DNA of 64,000 nucleotides from Clostridiaceae bacterium (GTDB taxonomy: Bacteria; Bacillota; Clostridia; Peptostreptococcales; Tindalliaceae): assembly GCA_024635995.1 (NCBI GenBank), contig JAGXHW010000022.1, forward strand, positions 28,944 through 92,943. Direction: 5' to 3'. Positions 9,450 to 18,573 of the stretch are shown here, in pieces. Each line of letters begins with the position of its first letter. Within the stretch, counting starts at the first letter, position 1. The translations under genes were made by a program, and so were the position numbers. A model generated the notes under the pieces. It ran no database searches and was not told the DNA's origin. It worked only from the letters and a program-made list of their open reading frames with translations.

Positions 9450-10906
9450 GTCCGGAAGACAGAGCCAGGGATTGTTTGTTGGTTGTTTTCGGCGCCACTG
9501 GTGATCTGACAAGACGCAAGCTGATTCCAGCCTTGTACCAGATGGAAAAGCAGCGTCAGCTACCTGATTCATTTGCTGTCATGGCCGTTGCACGGCGGCC
9601 TTATTCAATTGAGCAGTATTTGGCAGAAATCAGTGATACGGTAAAAGCGCATATTCAGGGCGGCATTGATAAAAATACCTGGAAAAAAATCACAGGACGG
9701 ATTCATTACCAGCCCCTTCAGTTCGACCGGCCAGAAGATTATGAAAAACTTAAGGAAAAATTAGGCCACCTGGATGAGAAGCTGAATACCCGGGGAAATC
9801 GTCTATTTTACATGGCTGTTTCACCCCAGCATTTTGGCCCCATCGTTAACCAAATTGAAGAAAACAAATTGATCAGTCGAAGCCATGGCTGGCAACGGGT
9901 GATGATTGAGAAACCCTTTGGCCATGATGCCATTACTGCTGCTGAATTGAATAGGACCCTGCGACAGTTCTTCGAAGAAGAAGAGATTTACCGCATTGAT
10001 CATTACCTGGTAAAAGAAATGGTGCAAAACCTGATGACCATTCGGGCGGCAAACCAGATTTTTGAGCCCACTTTGAACGCCGAACACATTGATCATGTGC
10101 AGATTATCTCCACAGAGGCGGATGGAGTGGGTATCCGTGGAGATTATTATGACAAAGCAGGAGCCCTCCGGGATATGGTGCAGAATCATATGTTGCAAAT
10201 GCTGGCATTGACTGCGATGGATATGCCCAGCCTTTTAACTGCAGAAAAGCTGCGGGCAGAAAAGGTGCGTATTTTAAAAAGCCTGGTACCTTTGAAGCCT
10301 GAGCAAATGAAACACCATCTTGTGTTGGGCCAATACCAAGGTTATAGAAGCGAAGAAAATGTGTTTCCAGACTCGTCCACCGAAACCTTTGCGGCTCTTA
10401 AGATTTACATAAACAACTCGAGATGGCAGGGTGTGCCCTTTTACCTGAAAACGGGCAAGGGATTGTCAGAAAAGGCGGCACGCATCGTTATCCAGTACCG
10501 CTTGCCCCTAGGCTCCTGGAGTTTGGTGGAAACTACCCAGACATTAAAGCCAAACCGTCTAACCATCAACATTCAACCCCAGGAAGGTGTTGTACTTTCC
10601 TTCAACACCAAAGAACCGGGAACAGTGGACACCCTGCTGACTGTTAACATGGATTTTTGTCAGAACTGCCTGGCAGGCACCAACACACCGGAAGCCTATG
10701 AAAAACTGCTGGCAGATGCGATGAAGGGGGACCTGGCCTCTTTTACCCATTGGGATGAAGTAGAAGCTTCCTGGCAATGGATTGATGGGATCATCGACTG
10801 GGCAGAAAACCACCCTGAAGCGGTCAAGGATTATGCCCAGGGCTCACAGGGACCTGTGGAAGCAGATGGTCTGCTGAATCAGGATGATGGTTGTGAGTGG
10901 CTGTAA
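9446..10906 (+). CDS. zwf: glucose-6-phosphate 1-dehydrogenase
   Basis: 486-residue enzyme oxidising glucose 6-phosphate to 6-phosphogluconolactone. The N-terminal FGATGDLTRRKLIPALY binds NADP/NAD, EKPFGHD is intact, and the active-site segment reads RIDHYLVKEMVQNL. The textbook motif is RIDHYLGKE, so the glycine is valine here, while the catalytic His-Asp and Lys positions are kept. Length is standard. An ATGA overlap couples it to gnd. The 6-phosphogluconolactonase gene is not nearby; the cyclase-family gene downstream is not a known lactonase. Confidence 0.93.
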   Translation: MSPEDRARDCLLVVFGATGDLTRRKLIPALYQMEKQRQLPDSFAVMAVARRPYSIEQYLAEISDTVKAHIQGGIDKNTWKKITGRIHYQPLQFDRPEDYEKLKEKLGHLDEKLNTRGNRLFYMAVSPQHFGPIVNQIEENKLISRSHGWQRVMIEKPFGHDAITAAELNRTLRQFFEEEEIYRIDHYLVKEMVQNLMTIRAANQIFEPTLNAEHIDHVQIISTEADGVGIRGDYYDKAGALRDMVQNHMLQMLALTAMDMPSLLTAEKLRAEKVRILKSLVPLKPEQMKHHLVLGQYQGYRSEENVFPDSSTETFAALKIYINNSRWQGVPFYLKTGKGLSEKAARIVIQYRLPLGSWSLVETTQTLKPNRLTINIQPQEGVVLSFNTKEPGTVDTLLTVNMDFCQNCLAGTNTPEAYEKLLADAMKGDLASFTHWDEVEASWQWIDGIIDWAENHPEAVKDYAQGSQGPVEADGLLNQDDGCEWL

Positions 10907-10925
10907 TGTTGAAAGGAGGGGAACA

Positions 10926-11561
10926 ATGAAACTGACGGGAGAAATCATCGACATCAGCATGGAAATATCTGAAGACATGATGGTATATAAAAACCGGGAA
11001 GAAAACCGGCCCAGCATCAGGATAACCCGTGATTTTGAGAAAAGCACAGCCTTTGAAACAGAAGTGACCATGGGCATGCACACGGGCACTCATCTGGACA
11101 TGCCGTTGCATATGATACCGGAGGGTGAGACATTAGACAACCTTCAACTGAAACAAGTGGTCACACCTTGCAGGGTGTTGGATTTGACTGAGGTGGAAGG
11201 TGGCATCTCAGATCAGGATCTGAAGAATAAAGAAATACCAGAAGGAAAATTTATTCTACTGAAAACCCGAAATTCTGACCAGGATTTCTTTGACTTTTCT
11301 TTTGTATACCTGGCTGCTTCAGGGGCTGTTTGGTTGAATAACCTGGGAGTGACCGGGGTGGGTATTGACGCTTTAGGCATCGAACGGGACCAGCCGGAAA
11401 GGGAAACACACAAAACACTGCTGGGGAACGGGATTCTTATTATTGAAGGACTCCGTCTTTCAGAGGTAGTCGAAGGAGAGTATCTCTTGGTGGCTGCTCC
11501 GCTGAAAATTAAAGGTGCAGAAGCGGCACCGGTACGGGCATTTTTGATGCCTTTTGCATAG
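10926..11561 (+). CDS. cyclase-family hydrolase, kynurenine formamidase-like
   Basis: 211-residue protein of the Cyclase family (PF04199). The metal-binding signature HTGTHLDMPLH is at about residues 48-58, and a second metal/catalytic region lies in GVGIDALGIERD. Family members include arylformamidases and other amide or cyclic-imide hydrolases; the substrate here cannot be read from sequence. The ATG at 10926 follows AAAGGAGGGG. It sits 19 bp after zwf on the same strand and is probably the last gene of the gnd-zwf transcript. Confidence 0.8.
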   Translation: MKLTGEIIDISMEISEDMMVYKNREENRPSIRITRDFEKSTAFETEVTMGMHTGTHLDMPLHMIPEGETLDNLQLKQVVTPCRVLDLTEVEGGISDQDLKNKEIPEGKFILLKTRNSDQDFFDFSFVYLAASGAVWLNNLGVTGVGIDALGIERDQPERETHKTLLGNGILIIEGLRLSEVVEGEYLLVAAPLKIKGAEAAPVRAFLMPFA

Positions 11562-11575
11562 CGCTTTCTTTTCGC

Positions 11576-12484
11576 TTAATACGCTAATGATTCAAGGTAA
11601 ACCTGCACCTGTTCCAGCTCAGGAATAGAGGTGCGGGCACCGGGTTGCTGCACCGACAGGGCGGAAGATGCAGATGAGAATTTAAGGTTTTCGGATAAGC
11701 TGAAACCCTTCAGTAAACCGAAGGCAAAAGCACCGTGGAATACATCCCCTGCACCGGTTGTATCAACAGCTTTTACAGTGTAGGCAGATAATCGTACTGT
11801 CTTCCCATCATCCAGATAAAGAAGACCCTGTTCTCCAAGGGTGACCACCACTTGGGCTTTTCCCAGTTGCTGAAGTTTTTGAAGGCATGAATTAGCAGCA
11901 CTGTCACTGTTCAGGGACTCGGTCTGACAATAATTTAAGGCAAAAGATTTAGATGTGATCAGGTAATCAACCTTGCCAGCCAACTCCAGCGTAGCTGGCT
12001 TAACAGAGCCTGCATCCAGTACGGACAGTGCTTTCGGGTACATTTCCAGTGCTTTCAGAGAAGCTCCCAGTTCATGACCGTCCATGAGCAGCACCTGGGG
12101 ATTCAATGCATCGTTTAATTTCTCTACATTTGCCATGGGCATTGGGGATTTGCGCACATTAAGAATGGTGCGGCTGCCGTTTTGAACATTCACCAGAATG
12201 GCAGAATAGGGGGTGGGGTTGTCGTCATTTACCTGCAACAGATGAAGATCAACACCAATTTCTTTCAACTCCTGAACAATACGGCTGCCATATACGTCCT
12301 GACCAACCTGTCCCATGAAACCTGTTGAAACCCTCCACTTGGCCAATAAGTAGGAGGCATTTGCGGCAGGGCCGCCACCGCATTCTGTTTTTTCTTCCAG
12401 GACAAATTTATGATCTTCCTCAGGAAACTGAGGCAGTGACAGCACGACGTCATAGGAAGCATGTCCAATACAGAGTACATCCAT
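11576..12484 (-). CDS. PfkB-family carbohydrate kinase
   Basis: 302-residue ribokinase-type kinase. The N-terminal sugar-binding signature is ECGGGPAANASYLLAKW, and the C-terminal signature with the catalytic aspartate is VDTTGAGDVFHGAFAFGLLKG. The substrate is not decidable; ribokinase, fructokinase or nucleoside kinase are possible. It is convergent with the cyclase-family gene (14 bp between the stops). The ATG at 12484 is preceded by AAGGAGAAA. Confidence 0.85.
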   Translation of the reverse strand: MDVLCIGHASYDVVLSLPQFPEEDHKFVLEEKTECGGGPAANASYLLAKWRVSTGFMGQVGQDVYGSRIVQELKEIGVDLHLLQVNDDNPTPYSAILVNVQNGSRTILNVRKSPMPMANVEKLNDALNPQVLLMDGHELGASLKALEMYPKALSVLDAGSVKPATLELAGKVDYLITSKSFALNYCQTESLNSDSAANSCLQKLQQLGKAQVVVTLGEQGLLYLDDGKTVRLSAYTVKAVDTTGAGDVFHGAFAFGLLKGFSLSENLKFSSASSALSVQQPGARTSIPELEQVQVYLESLAY

Positions 12485-12602
12485 GATAATTTCTCCTTAT
12501 GTCCTGATTTATTATACGAACCATGACTGTATTCTTCATACATACCCCAATGACCTTCAATATTAAACCGGAACCGAAAGTGTGAAAAGAGGTGAGATGG
12601 TA

Positions 12603-13340
12603 ATGAGTGAGAACCTGGAAATAATAAAGCAGAAAATCAAGAAAGCCAAAGCCATTGTGTATTTTGGAGGTGCGGGGACATCAACAGAAAGTGATATCCC
12701 GGATTTTAGGACAGAGAGTGGGTTATATAACCAACCGGAGTTTGCAGGGCGTGATCCACAGGCGTTGCTTAGCATCCGCACGCTCTACAACGAACCGGAA
12801 CTGTTTTACGCCTATTATCGAACCCACAGGCTGTTTCCCAAAGCTAAACCCAATAAAGCGCACCAGGTGTTGGCCAGGTGGGAGCAGGAGGAGAAGCTGA
12901 AGGCTGTTATCACCCAGAACATAGACGGACTCCATCAAATGGCCGGCAGTCAAAAGGTGTTGGAACTGCACGGCTCTGTTCATCATAACTATTGCACAGA
13001 ATGCCAGCGTGAAGCCACACTGGAAGAAATGACCGATCCTGGACGCCAGGTGCCTGTGTGTCGTTATTGTGAGGGAATGCTACGTCCCGGTGTGGTGTTT
13101 TTTGGGGAACCCCTTGACCAAAAAATCCTGCACCAGGCAGTGGAAGCTCTGAAGGCAGCTGATTTTTTAATTGTAGGAGGCACTTCACTGGTGGTGTATC
13201 CGGCCGCTGGGTTAATCGACTACTTTACAGGAGAAGATATGTTGCTTATTAATCGAGACACAACCCCCTTCGATAACCGGGCCACCTGGGTGATTCACGA
13301 TTCCATCGGGGAGGTTTTGTGGCAGTTGGCAAAGACATAA
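12603..13340 (+). CDS. cobB: NAD-dependent protein deacylase, sirtuin
   Basis: 245-residue class I-type bacterial sirtuin removing acyl groups from protein lysines with NAD+. Motifs seen: GAGTSTESDIPDFR (NAD pocket), TQNIDGLHQ, the catalytic histidine in LHGSVHHNYC, a four-cysteine zinc site (CTEC and CRYC), GTSLVVYPAAGL and INRD. The ATG at 12603 is best placed relative to AGAGGTGA; in-frame GTG (12582) and ATG (12597) starts lie before or too close to it. It is a single gene with its own terminator. The symbol follows the general bacterial name. Confidence 0.88.
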   Translation: MSENLEIIKQKIKKAKAIVYFGGAGTSTESDIPDFRTESGLYNQPEFAGRDPQALLSIRTLYNEPELFYAYYRTHRLFPKAKPNKAHQVLARWEQEEKLKAVITQNIDGLHQMAGSQKVLELHGSVHHNYCTECQREATLEEMTDPGRQVPVCRYCEGMLRPGVVFFGEPLDQKILHQAVEALKAADFLIVGGTSLVVYPAAGLIDYFTGEDMLLINRDTTPFDNRATWVIHDSIGEVLWQLAKT

Positions 13341-13369
13341 AACCTGAAAAACGATAATAATTAATGAAT

Positions 13370-13403
13370 ATGCAACCGCCTTGACTGTAACGGTTGCATT
13401 TTT
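13370..13403 (+). terminator. Rho-independent terminator after the sirtuin gene
   Basis: 9-bp perfect stem (13370-13378 with 13391-13399), 12-base loop, T-run of five. Confidence 0.8.
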
Positions 13404-13477
13404 ATATTGATTAGTATATGACTTGATCCTTCTAATCTGGTATTATGTTAGTATATGAAAAAAAGCAGGGGTTCTTT

Positions 13478-13708
13478 ATGAAAAAAAATAGGATCACACA
13501 AAAAATCATATGGACTATGATCATACTTGGTTTTGCCGTCATTGAATTTCCAGGGATACTTTTTATCAACCGTATAGAACCGTATCTAATTGGCATGCCT
13601 TTTTTATATGGGTTTGTGCTGGTGGTGTGGGTGAATATGTGCCTGGTATTAGGCGTGGCTTATTATTATAACTGGGGAAAAAAGCCTAAACAGCGGGGTG
13701 ACCAGTAA
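13478..13708 (+). CDS. DUF3311-like small membrane protein
   Basis: About 76 residues with two hydrophobic segments (ILGFAVIEFPGILFIN and MPFLYGFVLVVWVNM) and a basic C-terminus, the pattern of DUF3311 proteins. In other bacteria these are encoded directly in front of a sodium:solute symporter and are thought to be its small accessory subunit. Here the expected symporter is reduced to 21 codons. The ATG at 13478 is chosen because the following sequence fits the family start; an in-frame upstream ATG at 13445 has no ribosome site. Function without the symporter is doubtful. Confidence 0.6.
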   Translation: MKKNRITQKIIWTMIILGFAVIEFPGILFINRIEPYLIGMPFLYGFVLVVWVNMCLVLGVAYYYNWGKKPKQRGDQ

Positions 13709-13709
13709 A

Positions 13710-13775
13710 ATGGATACCATTGCATTGCCTCTACTTGTCATTGGGGGATACATGTTTATACCACATCGTTTTTAA
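13710..13775 (+). pseudogene. remnant of a sodium:solute symporter start
   Basis: An ATG one base after the DUF3311 stop opens 21 codons (MDTIALPLLVIGGYM, then a stop), hydrophobic from the start as expected for the first helix of an SSS-family symporter. No continuation is found in the other frames before the next gene at 13848. I infer a deleted symporter gene whose translationally coupled start survives. The peptide is too short for a homology claim. Confidence 0.35.
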
Positions 13776-13847
13776 AAAATGGAGAATATGATAGACCAGT
13801 ATCAAATCGTATAGTTAATAACTTAGGAATAGAGCAGGAGGAGGCAA

Positions 13848-14987
13848 ATGGACAAATTTAGTGTGATAAGACAAAAATATCCCGCAACGCAATCGCAGGC
13901 ATACCTGGATACTTCAACTACCGGCCTTTTTTCAAAAGATACGTATGAAGCCATGAAAGCAGTGTTGGATAAGCGGCACATGGATGGGGTTTCCATCACA
14001 GAATACTGGGAAAGCTGGAAAGAGGCTGATGAATGGCGGACTGTTTTTGCAGGGATGATTGGGGCTCAGGCTGACGAGGTGTTTTATGGTAAAGATAGCT
14101 CAGATATGCTCAATACCTTCATTTGCGGTGTGGACATACCAAAAGGCAGCAACGTATTGGTGCCGGATATATCTTTTCCTTCCACAAGAAATGCTTGGCT
14201 GAACCGGGAAAAAGATGGTCTCCAGGTGCGGTACCTAAAAAATGAAAATGGTGTGGTGACCACTGACCAGATTATTGAAAACATGGACAAGAACACATTT
14301 GCTGTTTCTATATGTTCAGTGGAGCCTTCCTCCGGTTATCATTATGAAATTAAACGGCTGGGAGAACTCTGCAGAAAAAAAGGCATTTACCTGGTGGTGG
14401 ATGCCACCCAAAGCCTTGGTGCCATGGACCTTGACGTGGTAGAGATGCAAATTGACGTGATGGTTACCTCCACCTATAAGTGGCTGAACAATTTGTTTGG
14501 TTTTGGAGTGGGGTACATGCGAAAGGCACTGCTCGACACCATTGAGCCCATGCATGTAGGTTGGACAGGGGTTCGTGACCGCATGAAGGATTTCACCAAC
14601 CTGGAATTGGTGCTGCACCAAGGTGCACAAAAGTTTGAAACCGGGGGCTTAAACTGGATAGGATTGAAAGGACTTCAGTCGTCAGTTGATACCTATATGA
14701 ACCTTGGTAAGAAGGATGTGGAGACACATATCCTGAAGCTGGTTGATTTGTTATACGGGAAAATGGAGGAAGTGAAACAAGTCGAAATTTATCCGGTTCT
14801 TGCTGTTGAAAACCGCAGTGGCATTGTCTATCTGAAGCTACGGGAAGGATTCACATGGAACCAGGATTTTTTCGATGAGCGTGGAGTCAAGTTGAATATG
14901 TCAGGTAATAAAGTACGCGTGGGCATTCATTTTTATAACAATGAGTCAGATATTCTGGCGCTGATCGATGCATTAAAAGAACTGTAA
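13848..14987 (+). CDS. class V aminotransferase-fold PLP enzyme
   Basis: 379-residue fold-type I PLP enzyme of the cysteine desulfurase/isopenicillin-N-epimerase-like group. The PLP aspartate and neighbouring residues are seen in LVVDATQSLGA, and the Schiff-base lysine in TSTYKWLNNLFGFGVGYM. N-terminal AYLDTSTTGLF fits the family. No mobile cysteine loop for desulfurase activity is obvious, so an aminotransferase, lyase or epimerase role is more likely. GGAGGAGG precedes the ATG. It is monocistronic and convergent with the KdpE-like gene. Confidence 0.8.
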   Translation: MDKFSVIRQKYPATQSQAYLDTSTTGLFSKDTYEAMKAVLDKRHMDGVSITEYWESWKEADEWRTVFAGMIGAQADEVFYGKDSSDMLNTFICGVDIPKGSNVLVPDISFPSTRNAWLNREKDGLQVRYLKNENGVVTTDQIIENMDKNTFAVSICSVEPSSGYHYEIKRLGELCRKKGIYLVVDATQSLGAMDLDVVEMQIDVMVTSTYKWLNNLFGFGVGYMRKALLDTIEPMHVGWTGVRDRMKDFTNLELVLHQGAQKFETGGLNWIGLKGLQSSVDTYMNLGKKDVETHILKLVDLLYGKMEEVKQVEIYPVLAVENRSGIVYLKLREGFTWNQDFFDERGVKLNMSGNKVRVGIHFYNNESDILALIDALKEL

Positions 14988-15046
14988 AGACTAGTTCCTT
15001 TCCTAAAGCATAGTTTTTCTTAATAGAACAGGTGTCATAAACCAAC

Positions 15047-15736
15047 TTACTCATCAGCAAACCGATAACCAACGCCAACTTCCGTTAATATAAACTGGGG
15101 GTTGGCGGTGTTTTTTTCGATTTTTCTCCGAAGGTTAGCCATGTAGACCCTTACATTTTTTGTATCGATACTTTCATAGCCCCATACCTGTTTAAATATA
15201 TAGTTGTGAGTGAGTACTTTACCCTTGTTGGCAATGAGCAGAAGCAAAAGTTTATATTCAATGGGTGTAAGGTGTATTTCCCGGTCATCGATGAGTACCC
15301 TTCTTTTATCGTAGTCAACTGTCAGAGATTTGCTGAAAAAGATGGATTCTTCAGGCTGCATCGATGATTTTGCCATGTTTCTTTCCACTACACGGATACG
15401 AGCCATCAGCTCGCCCATATAAAAGGGTTTTGTAACATAGTCATCGACCCCGAGATCCAGGGCTTCGATTTTTTCCTTTTCCTGACCACGGGCTGAAACC
15501 ACCAGTATAGGCACTTCAGAGCAGGTGCGGAGCTCCTTAATAACGTCGATGCCATCCTTGTCAGGCAAACCCAGGTCCAACAGTATAACATCAGGGTTAT
15601 GGGAAGAAAACATGAACAAACCCTCGGCAGCGCTACTGGCAGTCAGTACTTTATAACCATCTTTTTCCAATGAGACTGCGATGAAATTTGATATGTATTT
15701 GTCGTCTTCTACGATGAGGATTGTTAGTTTATTCAT
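15047..15736 (-). CDS. OmpR-family response regulator, KdpE-like
   Basis: 229-residue response regulator: an N-terminal receiver domain (acidic pocket VEDD, phosphorylated Asp in VILLDLGLPDKDG, Lys in VTKPF) and a C-terminal winged helix (TPIEYKLLLLLIANKGKVL, VRVYMANLRRKIE). It is closest in pattern to KdpE. The ATG at 15736 follows AGGAGG; a further-upstream start would overlap the kinase gene. It lies 25 bp downstream of the KdpD-like kinase on the same strand. Its target is probably a potassium uptake gene elsewhere, since none is here. Confidence 0.85.
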   Translation of the reverse strand: MNKLTILIVEDDKYISNFIAVSLEKDGYKVLTASSAAEGLFMFSSHNPDVILLDLGLPDKDGIDVIKELRTCSEVPILVVSARGQEKEKIEALDLGVDDYVTKPFYMGELMARIRVVERNMAKSSMQPEESIFFSKSLTVDYDKRRVLIDDREIHLTPIEYKLLLLLIANKGKVLTHNYIFKQVWGYESIDTKNVRVYMANLRRKIEKNTANPQFILTEVGVGYRFADE

Positions 15737-15761
15737 GGGTATCCTCCTGTTTGTTTTCGAA

Positions 15762-17204
15762 TTATGCTGAAACTGCCGGATTTTCCAAGGGTAATGTGAA
15801 AACAAACCGGGTACCCTGGGGATGATTTGCTTCAACCCATATAGACCCTCCGTGTGCCTCTACCAGCGCTTTGCAATTGGCAAGACCCAACCCAATACCC
15901 CTACGTCCGTCCGACACTATTTTGTCATGGGTTACAAACTTTTCAAAAAGTTTCTCATATAATTCCTCTTTAATTCCCTGGCCGTTATCAGAAACCATTA
16001 CTTCCAGATTGTCTTTATTGATAGTGGCTGATAGTTGGATTGCAGCCTCTGGTTGGGTATGGAGCACAGCGTTTTCAAGCAGATTGATAAGCACTCTGAC
16101 GATGAGTCTGCCATCCATAGGTACCATGATGACATCTTCAGGTAGTTCCACAGAAAAGGTACGTTCTCTGAGCAGTCGTTCAACATGGGACACGGCTTCA
16201 CTAACTACATCGTCCACAACTTCATTTTCTTTTTGGATAACCAGGTGAGATTCATTAATGCGGGTCATATCCAGGATGTTTTCCACAAGATTTGTCAACC
16301 ATATGATTTCCTCGCTAATGTCGGTGGCCAGTTTTTTTCGTTTATCATCCGACAGGTGTTCATAGTTATCGGCCAACAGGTTACCGGCACCCAGCAGCAC
16401 TGTCAGCGGACTGCGCAAGTCATGGGCAACAGAGCGTAAAAGTGCGGCGCGGAGTTTCTCGCTTTCCATGGAGAGGCGGGTTTTTTCCTGTTTGTTATAA
16501 AGATCTTCCCGGTCCAGGGCGATGCCTAACTGTGTTACCACTGCCTGGATGATCAACTGAGTCTGCTCATCCACCTCAATGCTGTGAGAGTATACCTGCA
16601 TAATCCCTAAAAAACCGGGAGCGCTTTTAATAACATATTCTCCATGAAAATGAGGCGGCAAAGGGTGGAAACCGGTATAGATTTTTTGATCTTCATTCAG
16701 GGTGATGGTGCATTCGCATCCGCTGGTGTATTGATGGATGTACGAGATACTCCGCTGAATGATGTTGCTTTTTCCGTTAACAGATAAAAACCCTGAAGCA
16801 ATTCTGTATAGAGTTTGAGCCGTACGTTCGTTTTTAGCAGCCAATTCCATTTGTTGTTGAAGGCGGGAAGTGACTACGCCAGATACGACGGCTGTGACAA
16901 GGAAAAATAACAAAAGAACAATATCATTTTCGTTGTAGATCACCAGGGTGAACCGTGGTTCTGTAAAAAGAAAATTCAGTACCATCAGACTGGCAAAGGA
17001 TGTAATGATTCCGTAGACATAGCTGCTGGTAAAGATGGTGGTGAAAAGCACCCCCAACAAAAAAACCATGACGATACTTTCTTTTCCAACACCCAGTAAA
17101 CTAACAAGGAGAGAGCTGCCGGTTGTGATCAGAAAAATCAGGATGGTTTTAATGCTGCATGAAAAATACTGTTGGGTTTTCAATGAGTCTTTCTCTTTAC
17201 TCAT
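15762..17204 (-). CDS. KdpD-like sensor histidine kinase lacking the N-terminal KdpD domains
   Basis: 480-residue membrane kinase. Four closely spaced transmembrane helices at about 20-115 (DUF4118 type, as in the middle of KdpD), a GAF-like segment at about 140-250, HisKA with the phospho-acceptor in SVAHDLRSPLTVL, and HATPase with DNGQGI and GIGLGLANCK. Canonical KdpD has an additional ~370-residue cytoplasmic N-terminus (KdpD domain and Usp domain); that is absent here. The ATG at 17204 has GGGAG upstream. It is co-directional with the KtrA-like and KdpE-like genes, so it probably senses potassium or c-di-AMP-linked status for a transporter elsewhere. Confidence 0.85.
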   Translation of the reverse strand: MSKEKDSLKTQQYFSCSIKTILIFLITTGSSLLVSLLGVGKESIVMVFLLGVLFTTIFTSSYVYGIITSFASLMVLNFLFTEPRFTLVIYNENDIVLLLFFLVTAVVSGVVTSRLQQQMELAAKNERTAQTLYRIASGFLSVNGKSNIIQRSISYIHQYTSGCECTITLNEDQKIYTGFHPLPPHFHGEYVIKSAPGFLGIMQVYSHSIEVDEQTQLIIQAVVTQLGIALDREDLYNKQEKTRLSMESEKLRAALLRSVAHDLRSPLTVLLGAGNLLADNYEHLSDDKRKKLATDISEEIIWLTNLVENILDMTRINESHLVIQKENEVVDDVVSEAVSHVERLLRERTFSVELPEDVIMVPMDGRLIVRVLINLLENAVLHTQPEAAIQLSATINKDNLEVMVSDNGQGIKEELYEKLFEKFVTHDKIVSDGRRGIGLGLANCKALVEAHGGSIWVEANHPQGTRFVFTLPLENPAVSA

Positions 17205-17266
17205 GTACTTCAGCTCCCTGGTCATTGTCTATTCATATTATAACATTTGATCTGGGAATTGGTGAA

Positions 17267-17917
17267 TTAAACTTTATTTTGAACCCTCTGCAGGCTTTCA
17301 TTGGCACCGATCACTACCAACACATCGCCCCGATGGATGGTAACTTGTGCTCCTGGAGAGACGATGACTTCCTCACCATGTTTAATGGCCATAACACTGA
17401 CACCGTATTTATTTCGTACATCTATTTCCCGAAGGTTTTTGCCAACCCATTTGTCAGGGGTTAGTACCTCCATGATGCTGTAATCAGGTGCAAGTTCAAT
17501 GTAATCGAGAATATTGGTGGAGGTAAGATTATAAGCCAATCGAACCCCCATGTCCCGCTCTGGAAAAATTACCCGGTCGGCACCTGTTTTATAGAGTACT
17601 CTGGCGTGGAGTTCGTCCTGAGCCTTTACTACCACATATTTTACGCCAAGTTCCTTGATAACGAGAGTAGCCATGATGGAAGCTTTAATTTCTGATCCGA
17701 TGGCGATGATTGCCACATCTATGTTGCGCATGCCCACTTCACGAAGAGCAGTCTCATCCCGTACATCTATGCTGGCAGAATGAGTAACGGAATCGGAGAT
17801 ATGCATTATTCTGTCTGTGTCCTGGTCTATTGCAAGCACATCGTAGCCATTCTTATAAAGGGTTCTAGCCACTGCAGATCCAAATCGGCCACAGCCAATG
17901 ACAGCAAACTGCTTCAT
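17267..17917 (-). CDS. KtrA/TrkA-type potassium channel gating (RCK) subunit
   Basis: 216-residue cytoplasmic RCK protein. Residues 1-130 form a TrkA-N Rossmann domain with the nucleotide motif VIGCGRFGSAVARTLYKNG and the acidic end of beta-2 in AIDQD. Residues about 140-215 are a TrkA-C domain (WVGKNLREIDVRNKYG, RGDVLVVIG), the domain that binds c-di-AMP in KtrA/KtrC. Length is typical for KtrA. The membrane partner KtrB is not in the window. The gene lies between the membrane-anchored RCK-like gene and the KdpD-like kinase. Confidence 0.88.
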   Translation of the reverse strand: MKQFAVIGCGRFGSAVARTLYKNGYDVLAIDQDTDRIMHISDSVTHSASIDVRDETALREVGMRNIDVAIIAIGSEIKASIMATLVIKELGVKYVVVKAQDELHARVLYKTGADRVIFPERDMGVRLAYNLTSTNILDYIELAPDYSIMEVLTPDKWVGKNLREIDVRNKYGVSVMAIKHGEEVIVSPGAQVTIHRGDVLVVIGANESLQRVQNKV

Positions 17918-17933
17918 AATCTTTCCTCCCTCG

Positions 17934-18431
17934 TTAGCATACAGCTTGATTGTCTGATGAATGAGTAACGGATTTCTGGTCCAGTAAACACTCTAACAAT
18001 ATCTTTTCTGGAAAATTTTGATAGAAAACTTGTTTGATGCCAGATTCTTTAAAAAGATGGGTATACAATGCATCATTGCAGACAGCAACGGTGAATAGAT
18101 CTGGATGAAGGTGCCTGGCTTCGTTGCACAGCAATAAGTTGTCCATGTCACTGTCAGAAAGGGCAGCCACCACCACAGGGATCATGTTTTCAGGCACATG
18201 AGGTTCAGTTATACATTGGAATCTGATTTGATGCTGCAGTAAGGATTTTTCCAATGCATCCTGGTCCCGATGAGGGTCATAAATTAGCACCGTAGGCTCT
18301 ATCAATGCTTCGGGGCCCTCAATAAATCCGCCGCTTTCTATAAAACTGTCCAAACGAACCATCATCAAATAACCAAGCAAGGATATGCCAATTATTGTGA
18401 TCAATAAAAGTGCAATCATAATGATCATCAC
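17934..18431 (-). CDS. membrane-anchored degenerate TrkA-N-like protein
   Basis: 165 residues: one N-terminal transmembrane helix (IALLLITIIGISLLGYLMM) and a cytoplasmic part whose order of motifs recalls a TrkA-N domain (VAALSDSDMDNLLLCNEA resembles the RCK segment ALTDDEANLLIALLAK). The glycine-rich nucleotide motif is missing, so it may not bind NAD. I do not recognise an exact family. It is the first gene of the four-gene potassium-type cluster, 16 bp before the KtrA-like gene. Start is GTG 18431 or ATG 18428; the site is weak. Confidence 0.6.
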   Translation of the reverse strand: MMIIMIALLLITIIGISLLGYLMMVRLDSFIESGGFIEGPEALIEPTVLIYDPHRDQDALEKSLLQHQIRFQCITEPHVPENMIPVVVAALSDSDMDNLLLCNEARHLHPDLFTVAVCNDALYTHLFKESGIKQVFYQNFPEKILLECLLDQKSVTHSSDNQAVC

Positions 18432-18573
18432 TCTTTTCCATTGTTTTCAGCAGTGATCAATTCTTCATGTTCAGTTTAATTCTTTTGGGATTAAGACAGT
18501 GTTAGGATTAGAATGGTTATGTTAATTTTTTGTTAAGGAAATATGCATAACAAAGCAAGTGTTGCAGTTCTCT

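Noticed and set aside
10926..11561. The cyclase-family gene as the missing 6-phosphogluconolactonase
   Set aside because: Its HTGTHLD motif belongs to the Cyclase/formamidase family, which is unrelated to Pgl.
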